Positions 52,798-62,894 of a stretch of DNA of 64,000 nt are shown piece by piece. This DNA is from Calothrix sp. PCC 7716 (GTDB lineage Bacteria; Cyanobacteriota; Cyanobacteriia; Cyanobacteriales; Nostocaceae). A program made the translations under genes and the position numbers. How positions within the stretch are numbered: the stretch's first letter is position 1; the number at the start of each line of letters is the position of its first letter. The notes beneath the pieces were generated by a model, which was given only the letters and a program-made list of their open reading frames with translations, made no database searches and was not told the origin of the DNA. The stretch is from contig NZ_AP025018.1 in the NCBI RefSeq assembly GCF_019977735.1, positions 7,940,580 through 8,004,579 of the forward strand, written 5' to 3'.

Positions 52798-54813
52798 TTA
52801 ATTATTTTTAATGCGGCGCCATATTCGTAACGTTCTGTCGGCGCCACCACTAATTAATATATTACCGTCTTTGCTAAATACGAATGTTTCTACAGTATCT
52901 CCGTGTTTGGCAAGGGTACGAATATTCTTTGCTGTGATGTAGTTCCAAATTTTGATGGTTTTATCGGTACTGCTACTCGCGAGTATCATCCCATCAGGGC
53001 TAAAATTGAGTGCGGTTATTTCTCCTGTGTGTCCTTCTAAACTACGAGCGAATTTTAAGGTTTCAAGGTTCCAAATATTAATCGTTTTGTCACTACCACT
53101 TGCCAGGTATCTACCATTAGGGCTAAAAGCAAGTGAGTTTATTTTAGCGCTGTTGCCTGTAAATGTATGAATGAGGCGCCCGGTTTCGGTATCCCAGAGT
53201 TTGATGCTCGAATCATCGCTACCACTAGCTAAAATTTTACCATCAGAGCTAAAATTTACTGCCCGTACTGCCTGAGTATGTCCATTAATAGTGCGAATAA
53301 GTTCACGTGTTGAAAGGTTCCACAATTTAATAGTTTTATCATCGCTCCCTGAAGCCAGTATTTTTCCATCTGGACTAATAGATAAAGTCTTAACTGAAGC
53401 AGCATGTCCAGTTAATGTGCTGATTTCCTGACCATTGCCCAAATTCCAAAGTTTGATAGTACTGTCTTCACTACCTGTAGCTAAAGTTTGTCCAGAAGGA
53501 CTAATTTTAATGACATTGACACGGTTATTGTGACCGAACAACGTTGAAATAGCTTGTCCTGTTGCTAAACTCCATAACTGCACTGTCCGGTCATTTGTAC
53601 TAGCAAGTGTGTTACCATCTGGTGTTATTGCTGTTGAGATAACGCTACTTTCATAACCCCTAACTGTCACAGCAAGATTAAAATTGGGCATAACGCTGCT
53701 CATCGAGTCTAACTGTCCTTCTGTTAATGCTTGGTTTGGGTGACTGTTATATGGGTTAAGCGCATTAAAATAAAACTGCTTGTACCAGAATTGCCCTAGT
53801 ACTAAAAGCAGTACGCCAGCAACAATTGTAAAGCCAAGTTGAAGCTTAATATCACGAGTTAAAAATATTGATGGAGAAGTTGGTTTTAATTGAGGTGATC
53901 TAGAGTGCAAATCTTGAAGAACCTCATCAGCAGATTGATAACGCTGATGTATATCTTTTTTGAGTAATTTCTCTAACACCTTTGCAAAATTATTACTAAC
54001 AGGAGCTTTTAAATAATTCTGCCAGCTACTTACCCAAGCATAACCATGTTCTGACCAGAGCTTAAAAGGAGAAATTCCTGTTAACAAGTGAAAAGCTGTT
54101 GCACCTAAGCTAAATAAATCACTTGCTGGATGTGCTGTTCCATCGCGAATTTGCTCAATAGGGGAATATCCATGTGAACCTATCGAAGTTCCTGTTTTAG
54201 AATATACTCGTGCTGTTAATTGTTTTGACGAACCAAAATCTATCAATATTAACTTTCCATCGCTTTGACGACGCACTATATTTTGCGGTTTAATATCGCG
54301 ATGAATTACTGAGCGTTCGTGAATGAATTTGAGAATCGGTAGTAAATCTAGCAATAAATTACGTATATCTTCTTCATTATAAGGCGAATTTGATGCTCTT
54401 GCTTGGCGCCGTGAATTTAACTCACGTAATAAATTTTGCCCATCAATATATTGTTGAACTAAATATAAATAACTTTTTTCTTCAAAATAAGCAATTAGCG
54501 TTGGAATTTGCCCGTGTTCTCCCAACTGTTGTAAACGTTGTGCTTCTTGTTGAAACAATTCAATTGCTTTTTTAAATGCCCAACTACTATCAGCTTTTGG
54601 TGCTAATTGCTTGATAACACACAGTTCATTTAATTTATCAATATCCTCTGCTAAATAAGTTCTACCAAATCCACCTTCATTACTAAGTACTCGTAGTACC
54701 TGGTAACGATAGCGTAATAATTCTACTAGCGGGGCGCCGCAAGTTAAGCAAAACTTCTCACTATTCGGATTTAGCGGGTTAGGACAATCGGGATTTAAGC
54801 AGCAGATTGTCAT
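52798..54813 (-). CDS. Ser/Thr protein kinase with zinc ribbon and WD40 repeats
   Basis: The 671 residues contain an N-terminal four-cysteine zinc ribbon (CCLNPDCPNP...KFCLTCGAP) and a kinase domain (about 36-310). The kinase motifs are LSNEGGFGRTYLA, VIKQL (Lys), VIHRDIKPQN (catalytic loop) and LIDFGSSK (DFG). A membrane helix (about 330-350) follows, and then seven WD40 repeats (about 383-671) that end in LASGSDDKTIKLW-type blades and form a full propeller. This is a characteristic cyanobacterial architecture. The propeller lies on the far side of the membrane from the kinase, so it may sense periplasmic signals (inference). Substrates are unknown. Confidence 0.93.
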   Translation of the reverse strand: MTICCLNPDCPNPLNPNSEKFCLTCGAPLVELLRYRYQVLRVLSNEGGFGRTYLAEDIDKLNELCVIKQLAPKADSSWAFKKAIELFQQEAQRLQQLGEHGQIPTLIAYFEEKSYLYLVQQYIDGQNLLRELNSRRQARASNSPYNEEDIRNLLLDLLPILKFIHERSVIHRDIKPQNIVRRQSDGKLILIDFGSSKQLTARVYSKTGTSIGSHGYSPIEQIRDGTAHPASDLFSLGATAFHLLTGISPFKLWSEHGYAWVSSWQNYLKAPVSNNFAKVLEKLLKKDIHQRYQSADEVLQDLHSRSPQLKPTSPSIFLTRDIKLQLGFTIVAGVLLLVLGQFWYKQFYFNALNPYNSHPNQALTEGQLDSMSSVMPNFNLAVTVRGYESSVISTAITPDGNTLASTNDRTVQLWSLATGQAISTLFGHNNRVNVIKISPSGQTLATGSEDSTIKLWNLGNGQEISTLTGHAASVKTLSISPDGKILASGSDDKTIKLWNLSTRELIRTINGHTQAVRAVNFSSDGKILASGSDDSSIKLWDTETGRLIHTFTGNSAKINSLAFSPNGRYLASGSDKTINIWNLETLKFARSLEGHTGEITALNFSPDGMILASSSTDKTIKIWNYITAKNIRTLAKHGDTVETFVFSKDGNILISGGADRTLRIWRRIKNN

Positions 54814-55738
54814 TTGAATTTATTAAAATTAGATTATGGTCAACTTAGATTTGAAAATGAGAATCAGAAATTAGGCTTTGGGTAAAGAGAACCTTTTAAA
54901 TCATTCTCTGTTCCCAATTCACTATTCTCTGTATCAAAATTAACTTTATACATGTCGCATCGAAACACCGACATTTATTAAGTAAGATAATTTATCTTTG
55001 TATTATACAAAAACATTTTAAAAAACAAGTCTTTTTCTTCGTACAATTTTCACAATAAAATATTCATATTTTTCAAATTAATTTGTATCCAAATCAACAA
55101 AATTTGGATGATAGTCAAAAATGTATAATTTTAATCCAGATACAAGCAAAACATCATATTATTTTCTTCATTCATTTTTACAAAACCGCAATCTTTTAAT
55201 TAAAAAAATCTAAATTATATTTTTGAAAAATATTTACAAGCCCCAACAAGTATAAAAATGTCATTCTGAGCATAGCGAAGAATCTAAAAATATACTCGAC
55301 AAGTCAAACACAAGTATAAAAATGTCATTCTGAGCGTAGCGTAATGCGGAGCATTTGCCGAAGGCTAGAATCTTAAATATTTAGTGTAGAATAAGATACT
55401 TCATAACGTTCAGCACAACATTATGTTACTTTTTTACTCTATAACTTTTGAATATTTTATAAATAGTAAACTCTAAATATTTTTACCACAGAGACGCAGA
55501 GTACACAGAGAAGAGAGAAATCAGAGGTTTAGGACAGGCGCCATTTAATTCTGTACTTTCTGATAAATTCGGGAGATGAGGTAATAAAAATTACCTTTGA
55601 CTCTAATATTTCCGAAATTTTTAGTAGATACAGGAAATTTAAGGCGCCTAATAAGCCTTTTCTCTCGTTTACAAGAGAAAATATTGATTAAAGGACTAGG
55701 ATTGCCCACGTAATTTATTATAAATAAGCGAGGGAAGT
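54814..55738. other. 925-bp non-coding stretch
   Basis: This very AT-rich DNA has no ORF I can support. It contains a 25-base direct repeat CAAGTATAAAAATGTCATTC... (55247 and 55311), a CACAGAGACGCAGAGTACACAGAG copy (about 55486-55512), and the leader of the Fic-remnant gene. Confidence 0.5.
55247..55381. repeat. Direct repeats of the TGTCATTCTGAGC family
   Basis: Two identical 25-base units starting CAAGTATAAAAATGTCATTC begin at 55247 and 55311. Both run into GCGAAGAATCT or GCGTAATGCGGAGC variants related to 1951-2033 and 3315-3451. Confidence 0.65.
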
Positions 55739-56101
55739 ATGGTACAAGCTACTTATATTTGGCAGCCAATTGAGGATTTACCAGAGAATTGGGCAGAATT
55801 TGCTTCTGCTGAGTTAGAAAATCTTGCTGAGATTTGGAATGCTCAAGCCAGTAACCTTCAAAAATCGAATGCGTTAAATAATTTTAATAAAAAGCTGAGT
55901 AGAGAGTGGGCAATTGAAACTGGTATCATTGAGAACATTTATTATATTGATGAACCAACAACACAGCTTTTAATTGAAAAAGAAATCAATGTTGATTTGA
56001 TTCCTTTTGGTACAACGGACAAACTAGCATTAAAAATTGTTCCAGTTTTGAATGCTCATCAAGAAGCTTTAGAAGCGTTGTTTGATTTAGTACAGCCTTA
56101 G
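55739..56101 (+). pseudogene. Truncated Fic protein: N-terminal inhibitory module only
   Basis: This 120-residue ORF matches the N-terminus of cyanobacterial Fic-domain proteins: IWQPIEDLPENWAEFASAEL, LSREWAIETGIIENIYYIDEPTTQLLIEK and LIPFGTTDK. TGIIEN fits the class II inhibitory-helix motif (S/T)xxxE(G/N). The catalytic core with HPFxxGNG is missing: the frame stops after ALFDLVQP, and no Fic sequence follows in any frame before the repeats at 56171. It is either a remnant after deletion or a free-standing antitoxin-like module. GAGGGAAG upstream gives a good ribosome-binding site, so it may still be translated. Confidence 0.7.
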
Positions 56102-56170
56102 TGGGAATAGACCAATGGAGAAAACAACTTTAATTAATTAAAATTTATTAGTACAATTTTTGATATAACT

Positions 56171-56235
56171 TCTTGTGGGATGGGCATCCTTGCCCGTCTC
56201 TATATGAAGAACAGGCAGGGATGCCTGTTCCACAA
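56171..56235. repeat. Composite REP-like repeat
   Basis: CTTGTGGGATGGGCATCCTTGCCCG is followed by GAACAGGCAGGGATGCCTGTTCCACAA; both contain stems and the ends pair. Parts recur at 2259 and 32895. Confidence 0.65.
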
Positions 56236-56361
56236 TTTTACAATTTGCAAATTACAATCCACAATGCACTATCCACAATTCTACAATGTATTTAATTTTT
56301 GAATTTTATTATATTTCGTTAGCAAGGAGTTAATGTTTAAAATCAAGCGGAGTTAATGTTA

Positions 56362-57438
56362 TTACGGTAATTGGTTGCGCTTTCGCATGGCTTGTTTTTG
56401 TTTTAATTTTTCTCGCCATTCACGAATTGCTATTGCAGTTCTTGTAACATGTGTTTTATATCCTTCTGGAATTTCTAGGCTGTTACTGCTGCTATTGGCG
56501 CCTAAACGTTGGCTTGTCATACAGTTGTTTAAGGTTGGTAAATACGATTCCATCCCTAAGTCCCACATTACGTCTTCTGCGTTTTTGTAACGTTCTTCAA
56601 GAGGTATTTTTACCATTTTGGATAATACTTTGGCGAAGTGGTCACTAATTTGCACTTCTTTTTGCCAAGCTATTTCTCCATTGTGAGCATCATAATCAAA
56701 TTCTAACGGTGCCTTGCCTGTTAACATGAATAAACAAGTTACCCCAACTGCGTAAACGTCGCTTGCGTAAACTGGACGTAGCGAAAATTGCTCTGGTGGT
56801 GCAAAACCCATTGTTCCAACAAAATTTGTTGTCGCGCTTTTAGAGTTACCATCACTGCTTTTTGCTAGCTCCTCTTTAACGGCGCCAAAATCTATAAGTA
56901 CTAATCTACCATCGTCATCGCATCGTAATAGGTTGTGTGGTTTAATATCACGGTGAATTACTTTGTGTTTGTGAATGTACTGTAATACTGGCAGTAACTC
57001 GCGTAAAAATTGTTTCACAACTCCTTCGCTTTTTGGCCCGGTTCTACGAATTTCGCGTGCGAGTGTTGAACCACGTACATATTCTTGCACGAGGAAAAAC
57101 TCACCATTCATATCAAAATAATCTAATAACATTGGTATTTGAGAATGATTACCAAGTTTTCCGAGAGCTTTCGCTTCTTTCTCAAACCGAACACAAGCAC
57201 GTTGCCAGCTTTTTGGTTTTGTTACCTTTGGGCAAAGCTGTTTAATTACGCAAAGTGGGTTTCCTGGTAAAGTCATATTCTTAGCTAAAAATGTGACTCC
57301 AAAACCACCTCTACCTAAAACTCGTTGAATTTCGTAGCGGTCACGAAACAGTTGCTTGGTACCGCATAATTGTCCAAGCTGGGTTTCGTGCAAAACATCA
57401 TCGTGAAAATCGGACACTTTGTGAGATAAACGATTCAT
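56362..57438 (-). CDS. Ser/Thr protein kinase
   Basis: This 358-residue cytoplasmic kinase has P-loop LGRGGFGVTFLA, Lys in CVIKQLCPK, catalytic loop VIHRDIKPHN, DFG in LIDFGAVKEE and the activation-segment end GTMGFAPPEQFS. The catalytic domain spans about 32-300. A basic tail (REWREKLKQKQAMRKRNQ) follows, with no membrane helix or sensor domain. It shares the CVIKQL and HRDIKP style of the WD40 kinase nearby, both of the cyanobacterial Pkn type. Targets are unknown. Confidence 0.92.
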   Translation of the reverse strand: MNRLSHKVSDFHDDVLHETQLGQLCGTKQLFRDRYEIQRVLGRGGFGVTFLAKNMTLPGNPLCVIKQLCPKVTKPKSWQRACVRFEKEAKALGKLGNHSQIPMLLDYFDMNGEFFLVQEYVRGSTLAREIRRTGPKSEGVVKQFLRELLPVLQYIHKHKVIHRDIKPHNLLRCDDDGRLVLIDFGAVKEELAKSSDGNSKSATTNFVGTMGFAPPEQFSLRPVYASDVYAVGVTCLFMLTGKAPLEFDYDAHNGEIAWQKEVQISDHFAKVLSKMVKIPLEERYKNAEDVMWDLGMESYLPTLNNCMTSQRLGANSSSNSLEIPEGYKTHVTRTAIAIREWREKLKQKQAMRKRNQLP

Positions 57439-57605
57439 TAGAGTATTGCTGGTAATAAGTTAACAGCTACTTTGCAATGTCTTTAATTTATCCGCGATTT
57501 GAGCTTGGCGCCAGTAGCATTACCGTATCTTTGCAAAAACCTAATATTTCTCCGAAGTATCCGGATTTCAGCACTTTTGAAATGTAAATTATACAACAAG
57601 AGAAT

Positions 57606-57676
57606 AGTGCTGAGTAATGAGTGCTGAGTGCTGAGTGCTGAGTTTACTTATTACTCAGCACTCAGCACTCAGCACT
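57606..57676. repeat. STRR heptamer hairpin
   Basis: GTGCTGAGT tandem units and their reverse complements face each other around TTACTTATT, giving a perfect 23-bp stem. It lies between two co-directional genes, 10 bases from the 3' end of the GH57 gene. Confidence 0.85.
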
Positions 57677-57685
57677 TTCCACTTT

Positions 57686-59920
57686 TTATGGGACTTCTAT
57701 AGGAACTAGGGTATTTTCTGGCAAGTAACTGTGAAATTTTCCTTCTTCGGTAAGTATTAATACTAGCCGTAAGGGGTAATCGGGAGGTACTTGTAAATCT
57801 GCCCAAGGTACTGCGATTTCTAAGCAGTTATCCATTGCTACTTGCGCTCGACTGCTACGACTGTGCCATTTAAAGTTTTCTCCAGCTTCCTGGAATTGAA
57901 TTGATTGTGTGATTAAATTAACTTCTAAATGGTGGTGGTAGTGGTAGTTTAATGGCGCCGTGTTTGGGACGGATGTTAAGGGTATGGGGCTGTTATGCAT
58001 GGTGCGTTCTGGATAAAACCATAGTAGGTTTAATTCAGCAGGTATATCTTGTCCTGGCTGTACTCCAACTTTGAAGTCTAAGCGTAGGTAAAAGTTGAGG
58101 TGGTCGGCGCCATACCACAATCTTTGTATTGCACTACTGTTGTGCATTGTACCTCTGGCGCCGCCAATTTCCATGCGTCCAGCTTTATCCCAGTCTTGTT
58201 CGTCACCTTTACCATTAATAACAGGATGAATAAAACTGGCAGGACGACAGTCTCCACGCGCTGCATGACTTTCTAGCGGTTGGCGTAAATAAGAGGGTAT
58301 TGGTTCATTGAGTGCTTTGTATATACCGTAAAGGTGTTCGCGGAATAACTGGTCAAAAATTGCATCTTGGTTCGAGGAATGTCCTTCACCAAACCACCAA
58401 AACCAATCTGAACCTTCGGCAGCATACAGCGCTTCCCAAGCTTCGGGGTTACTTTCCTCGGTTGCTTCTGGATGGCTTGCTAAGACTGCACGCGCTTCTT
58501 TAAGATAATCCCACGCACGGTTTTTTACTGGGTCGCCTATCCAAGTTGTAAAACTTCCGTCAACCCATGAACCACTATGAAGTTGGGCGCCTGGTATTGT
58601 CGCAGTTGCAGGAAATTGGTCTAAAAATTCGGCGACGGTAACAAGTTTGATATGAGGTTCGTTACTCAAACTTCGATACAAAGCTTCTAAAAACGGTTTA
58701 CCATCTTGCTGGTAATATTCCCAACAATTTTCACCATCTAAGGCAATTGTTACTAACCAAGGCTGTTCGGGTTGCCGTTCACGCTGCATTTTGGCGATGG
58801 CGTCAAGATGTCCTATTAAATCTGCCGCTGCCTGTTTAGGAGGCATTGAACCATAAGTAAAACCTATCAAATCTGATAAGCGATGGTCACGAAAAACTAT
58901 TGCTAAATCTCCTGCTGGTGTTTGCAAGCGATATGGTCGATATAGCAATTCGGGTTCTAAGACATTTCCCGCTGCGTTACGGTTAAAAAATCTTTTTAAA
59001 GTCCAACCTAAAACTGCTTCATCCGAGCAAATCCATTTAAAGCCCTGTTTGATAATATACGGTAATACTGCTGGACTAACCGATTGTTCTGAAGGCCATA
59101 GACCGCGCGGTTCACGTCCAAATCTATCTAAATATAAATCCCAAGCTTTACGTAAATGTCGAGGAATATCTTCTGCCCACTCAAATCGAGATTGCGGTAG
59201 TGTCATATTTGGAACTGCCACACGTCCCGAATTTGTATCAGCAAGCAAGGGCATAATTGGATGAGTGTAGGGAGTAGTTGTAACTTCCAACTGTCCCGCC
59301 GCTTGCATTTTACGATGTTGAGGAATAATTTGAGCTAAAATTTCGCGCTGTTTCGAGTAAATGCGCTGACGGTCACTCAATGTAAAATTACGATCTTGCT
59401 TTAACCAAGCTGCTATTTCGGGGTCATCCCAAAATAAAGGGTCAATCCATGCTAAGTTGTGCCAAGCTAGCAAATCACCATATTCTGATAACTGCCAATT
59501 TTCAAAACACCAATTTACACCATTGTTATTACGTTGCTCGTATAACTCTGAGTAACGAGGATGAGGGTCAATTAGGGTGTGGTGATTGGCATCAAAAAAA
59601 TGTTCAATAATAAACGCGCGTTGTTCGCGACTAAGATTTTCTGTAGGTGTGAGAGTCGCTTCTAAATAAGGGTCAAATGCAGTTCCCGCGATATAATCTT
59701 CTAGTTGCAATATCAATGACGGTACTAAATTGACAGTTTGGTGCAACTTTGGATACTTCTCTAAAAGTAGCACTAAGTCCAAATAATCTTTTGTACCGTG
59801 CAATCGTACCCAAGGAAGGCGGTATTTTTGAGTACTGGTACTACTAATACCAATCTGAGGGGATTTGTACAGAGGTTGATGCTGATGCCAGATAAAAGCT
59901 ACGTGGAGAGGATGAGGCAT
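57686..59920 (-). CDS. Glycoside hydrolase family 57 (alpha-glucan enzyme)
   Basis: This 744-residue protein has the GH57 barrel. Motif 1 is HVAFIWHQHQPLYKS at the N-terminus, motif 2 GDLLAWHNLAW, motif 3 PRGLWPSEQSVSP with the expected nucleophile Glu, and motif 4 TIALDGENCWEYY. A beta-rich C-terminal domain follows (about 560-744). There is no signal peptide, so it probably acts on intracellular glycogen as an amylase, amylopullulanase or glucanotransferase; the exact activity is not decided by sequence. It probably stands alone. Confidence 0.9.
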   Translation of the reverse strand: MPHPLHVAFIWHQHQPLYKSPQIGISSTSTQKYRLPWVRLHGTKDYLDLVLLLEKYPKLHQTVNLVPSLILQLEDYIAGTAFDPYLEATLTPTENLSREQRAFIIEHFFDANHHTLIDPHPRYSELYEQRNNNGVNWCFENWQLSEYGDLLAWHNLAWIDPLFWDDPEIAAWLKQDRNFTLSDRQRIYSKQREILAQIIPQHRKMQAAGQLEVTTTPYTHPIMPLLADTNSGRVAVPNMTLPQSRFEWAEDIPRHLRKAWDLYLDRFGREPRGLWPSEQSVSPAVLPYIIKQGFKWICSDEAVLGWTLKRFFNRNAAGNVLEPELLYRPYRLQTPAGDLAIVFRDHRLSDLIGFTYGSMPPKQAAADLIGHLDAIAKMQRERQPEQPWLVTIALDGENCWEYYQQDGKPFLEALYRSLSNEPHIKLVTVAEFLDQFPATATIPGAQLHSGSWVDGSFTTWIGDPVKNRAWDYLKEARAVLASHPEATEESNPEAWEALYAAEGSDWFWWFGEGHSSNQDAIFDQLFREHLYGIYKALNEPIPSYLRQPLESHAARGDCRPASFIHPVINGKGDEQDWDKAGRMEIGGARGTMHNSSAIQRLWYGADHLNFYLRLDFKVGVQPGQDIPAELNLLWFYPERTMHNSPIPLTSVPNTAPLNYHYHHHLEVNLITQSIQFQEAGENFKWHSRSSRAQVAMDNCLEIAVPWADLQVPPDYPLRLVLILTEEGKFHSYLPENTLVPIEVP

Positions 59921-59930
59921 AAAAATTTGT

Positions 59931-59973
59931 ATGAGTTATGAGTTATGAGTTGTGAGTTATGAGTTATGAGTTC
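59931..59973. repeat. GAGTTAT heptamer tandem repeat
   Basis: About six imperfect ATGAGTT-type heptamers lie in tandem just upstream of the GH57 start codon. It is an STRR variant distinct from GTGCTGA. Confidence 0.8.
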
Positions 59974-59991
59974 TAACTCCGCTCCTTGTAA

Positions 59992-60008
59992 GGTGGGCAC
60001 TGCCCACC
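59992..60008. repeat. Palindrome GGTGGGCACTGCCCACC
   Basis: This fourth clean copy of the dispersed palindrome lies 20 bases downstream of the Nfu stop codon. Confidence 0.7.
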
Positions 60009-60027
60009 CTACTCCTAACCCCTAACT

Positions 60028-60258
60028 TTAAATGACTTGTTCAACTTCGGCAATTTCGGGAATCATTTCTCGAAGACGACGCTCCAAACCCATACGCAGG
60101 GTCATTGTCGAACTGGGACAACTACCGCAGGCGCCTTGTAAACGTAGTTTAACAATAGGACCATCGAGTTCTACAAGTTCCACATTACCACCGTCTGACA
60201 TCAGGTAGGGGCGCATTTCATCTAGTACTGTTTCAACGTTTTCAACTGTAAGTTCCAT
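60028..60258 (-). CDS. nfu: NifU C-terminal-like iron-sulfur scaffold (Nfu/CnfU)
   Basis: This 76-residue protein consists only of the NifU C-terminal domain: [40 protein letters not shown] and the final EVEQVI. The CxxC pair in CGSC would hold a [4Fe-4S] or [2Fe-2S] cluster in a dimer for transfer to target apoproteins. In cyanobacteria and chloroplasts the equivalent Nfu serves photosystem I and other Fe-S proteins. Length is normal for the cyanobacterial form. Confidence 0.93.
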   Translation of the reverse strand: MELTVENVETVLDEMRPYLMSDGGNVELVELDGPIVKLRLQGACGSCPSSTMTLRMGLERRLREMIPEIAEVEQVI

Positions 60259-60381
60259 AGTTTTAGACCTGGTAAGTTAATTGTGGTGCTTTAACAAAAA
60301 TTATCTCTTCAGGAATTGATGACAATTGATATTCTAAGTTCCATATTCCATTCTATGAAAATATCAACGATTTTTGGCAGT

Positions 60382-62103
60382 TCAACTCAATACTGGCTGT
60401 TGGTACAAAGGAACTGTAAATGTTACGGTAGAACCTAATCCTTCACCTAGACTGTAAAAATGAACCTCTCCACCCATTGCTTCAACAAGTTTTTGAGAGA
60501 TGGCAAGTCCTAAACCTGTACCACCATACTGACGAGTACGTGAGCCATCAACTTGTGAGAATGATTGAAATAGTTTATCTTGCTTATCCAATGATACACC
60601 AATACCAGTGTCAGCGACTCGAACTTTTACAATGCCTGGAAATTCTCGGTCTTGGAATCGCATTTTTTTACGCACAACATCCGCACTCAGTGTTATACCA
60701 CCTTCATGAGTAAATTTAATCGCGTTTCCGACTAAATTAATCATTACCTGCTTTAAGCGCAAATAATCGCCAAAAACCACAATTTTATCGGCTGTATCGG
60801 GCAATTGCATTTGGAAGCTAAGATTTTTTTGCTCAGATTGCAACCGCATTGAATTACTTACGTCTGTGAATAATTCGTCTATATTGACTGAACTTAGCTC
60901 TAAATCATTTTTTCCTGCTTCTATTTTGGCAAAATCAAGAATATCTTGAATTATGTCAAACAAATGTAATGATAATTTATGAGATTCTTGTAAGTACTCT
61001 CGTTCTTCTTCAACGCTGTCGGTCATATCATCAAGGATAAGCTTTAGAAAACCCATTATTCCATTTAAGGGAGTTCTAATTTCATGAGAGACGTTTGCCA
61101 AAAATTCGCTTTTGCGTCGCGTAGCTTCTTCTGCCTGGAATCGAGCGGCGCCTAGTTCTTTATATAATGTTGCATGTGCGATTGCAGTTCCTAGTTGGTC
61201 AGCTACTTCTTTAGCTAATTCAAGTTCTTCAGCGGTTAGAGATTTACACTCGTCGCGCAAAGTTATGGCAATAATTCCGTTTGGCTGGTCTTGGTGACAT
61301 GTAACAGCAACCAAAATACGTCCCTGTCGAAAATATGGATGCTGAGAGTCAACGACAACTGGTTTGAGCGTTAAGAGTGTTTCTACCAGTCCAGGTTCAG
61401 AGTTAATATCGATTTCTAAACCCAACATTGAGGTAATATTTGGCTTGTGATACTCGGCTATAACTTTAACACTCTTGGCGCCTGGTTTGTAAGGACAAAT
61501 AATACACCTGTCCAAACGTAACGCTTCACCCAAGCTATCAACCGTTTGTTGCCAAATTACATCTAAATCAAGAGTACGACGTATACTACTTGTAATACGA
61601 TTCAGTATTTTTTGGTGCTGTTGTGACCGTAACGCTAAATCTGAGATAGATGTCGTTGATAATGGTGGTAATACTTCATGATTTTTTTCTGCCACTTGTA
61701 AAAGTCTTCCCATTACCAATACAGTAGTTGGGGCATCACCTAATGATGGCATTACAGGGGTAATTGCTAAATCGAACTCGTATAAATACTGTCGATAACC
61801 AAACCAAATTTGACACCGCTCAGGCGCCAGTGCCGTCATAACTCGCTGTAAACGTTGTAAATAAGTAACTTTATCAACAGGAGCTAATGAATCATCTTGA
61901 TTCAAAGAAGCAACAATTTGTTCAGTATTAATACTTAAACTATCAGAAGGCTGCCAATAAAAGTTTAAAAAGCGTCCAGCCCAATCTTGGGTATAGACAA
62001 GTTCGGCTCCTAAATTTGCCCATGAGCCATCAGTGTTACTAGCAATCGATTCCAAATTTCTTGACAATACTTTTGAGAGTTGGGAATTGGCAGTAATGCT
62101 CAT
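60382..62103 (-). CDS. GAF-domain sensor histidine kinase
   Basis: These 573 residues are cytoplasmic. An N-terminal region of about 160 residues of unclear fold is followed by a GAF domain (about 175-320; RSQQHQKILNRITSSIRRTL, LDRCIICPY). HisKA follows, with LANVSHEIRTPLNGIMG (phospho-His about 338), and then HATPase with LVGNAIKFTHEGG (N box), VADTGIGVSLDKQDKLF and GGTGLGLAISQKL. There is no receiver domain and no chromophore-binding Cys-His pair that I can identify, so light sensing is not indicated. No response regulator is adjacent. Confidence 0.88.
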   Translation of the reverse strand: MSITANSQLSKVLSRNLESIASNTDGSWANLGAELVYTQDWAGRFLNFYWQPSDSLSINTEQIVASLNQDDSLAPVDKVTYLQRLQRVMTALAPERCQIWFGYRQYLYEFDLAITPVMPSLGDAPTTVLVMGRLLQVAEKNHEVLPPLSTTSISDLALRSQQHQKILNRITSSIRRTLDLDVIWQQTVDSLGEALRLDRCIICPYKPGAKSVKVIAEYHKPNITSMLGLEIDINSEPGLVETLLTLKPVVVDSQHPYFRQGRILVAVTCHQDQPNGIIAITLRDECKSLTAEELELAKEVADQLGTAIAHATLYKELGAARFQAEEATRRKSEFLANVSHEIRTPLNGIMGFLKLILDDMTDSVEEEREYLQESHKLSLHLFDIIQDILDFAKIEAGKNDLELSSVNIDELFTDVSNSMRLQSEQKNLSFQMQLPDTADKIVVFGDYLRLKQVMINLVGNAIKFTHEGGITLSADVVRKKMRFQDREFPGIVKVRVADTGIGVSLDKQDKLFQSFSQVDGSRTRQYGGTGLGLAISQKLVEAMGGEVHFYSLGEGLGSTVTFTVPLYQQPVLS

Positions 62104-62283
62104 GGCTCAAGTTCAATAGTTTAACGGCAACCAAAGGTTATTTAGCTAAATAGCTCCCTAAAGTTTGGCATAAATTTTTACAGATGAGGTATGGTAAAGC
62201 TGAAAAATTTTGGTTGCTCTTGAATCAAGCATTACACGGTTTAAACGTAAATAATATTCTCCTTTTAATAAAAATTAAGGAGT

Positions 62284-62520
62284 TTAATCATTCCACTCAC
62301 CACGTGGGGGTATGGCTCGACGCACAGGGTTGCGCGTCAGCTCGTCATCTCTTGGCACATCCCCACGTAACCACTGACGAATGGCTACTTCTATGACTTT
62401 ACTAGGGTCATTAGTCAGATGCTGAATTTGCTCAAGCAATTCTGAGTCAAGACGAATTGCTATCTCAACTTTCTGTGCGGGTCGCTGGTCAACATCTGTT
62501 GGTCTATCTTTCATATTCAT
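62284..62520 (-). CDS. Ribbon-helix-helix (CopG-like) DNA-binding protein
   Basis: This 78-residue protein has an RHH core, KVEIAIRLDSELLEQIQHL then PSKVIEVAIRQWLRG, with a polar N-terminus and a basic C-terminal tail (NPVRRAIPPRGEW). Such proteins bind DNA as dimers and often are antitoxins. No toxin-like ORF lies on either side, so it is more likely an orphan regulator. The start may be the second Met, at 62514. Confidence 0.65.
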   Translation of the reverse strand: MNMKDRPTDVDQRPAQKVEIAIRLDSELLEQIQHLTNDPSKVIEVAIRQWLRGDVPRDDELTRNPVRRAIPPRGEWND

Positions 62521-62894
62521 AGGTTGATGTACCTGAAACTGGTTTTACTATATAAATGCTGTTACAAGCGGCGGACATTCAATGTTTATTGTACGCCTCT
62601 GATTGGCAAATGCCAGAATCTATAGGCTAGGTTTAATATACCCCCCATAGTCGCGCAAATGAAGAGTAGAACCCCACTCTTCATTGATATTACCGTTCAA
62701 ACTGTAACTTTTGCTACAGATTTGAAAAACTTAACTTTATCCAAACTCACCCAAAGGAGAGAGGATTATGTCAAATTTTCTATTTTGCGTTTTTTAAGGA
62801 AATTGGACATGAAGGGTCGTTCAAAAGCCAGATACAAGAAATAAACAAACTACGGCTAATCCAAAAAAGCTATAACCAACCCAAATATGTAAAC

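Noticed and set aside
62284-62520. Toxin-antitoxin pair around the RHH protein
   Set aside because: No toxin-like ORF lies adjacent on either strand, so only the RHH protein is annotated.
62659-62844. 61-codon plus-strand ORF
   Set aside because: It starts in a small hairpin (ATGAAGAGT/ACTCTTCAT), has no ribosome-binding site and reads as low-complexity basic sequence.
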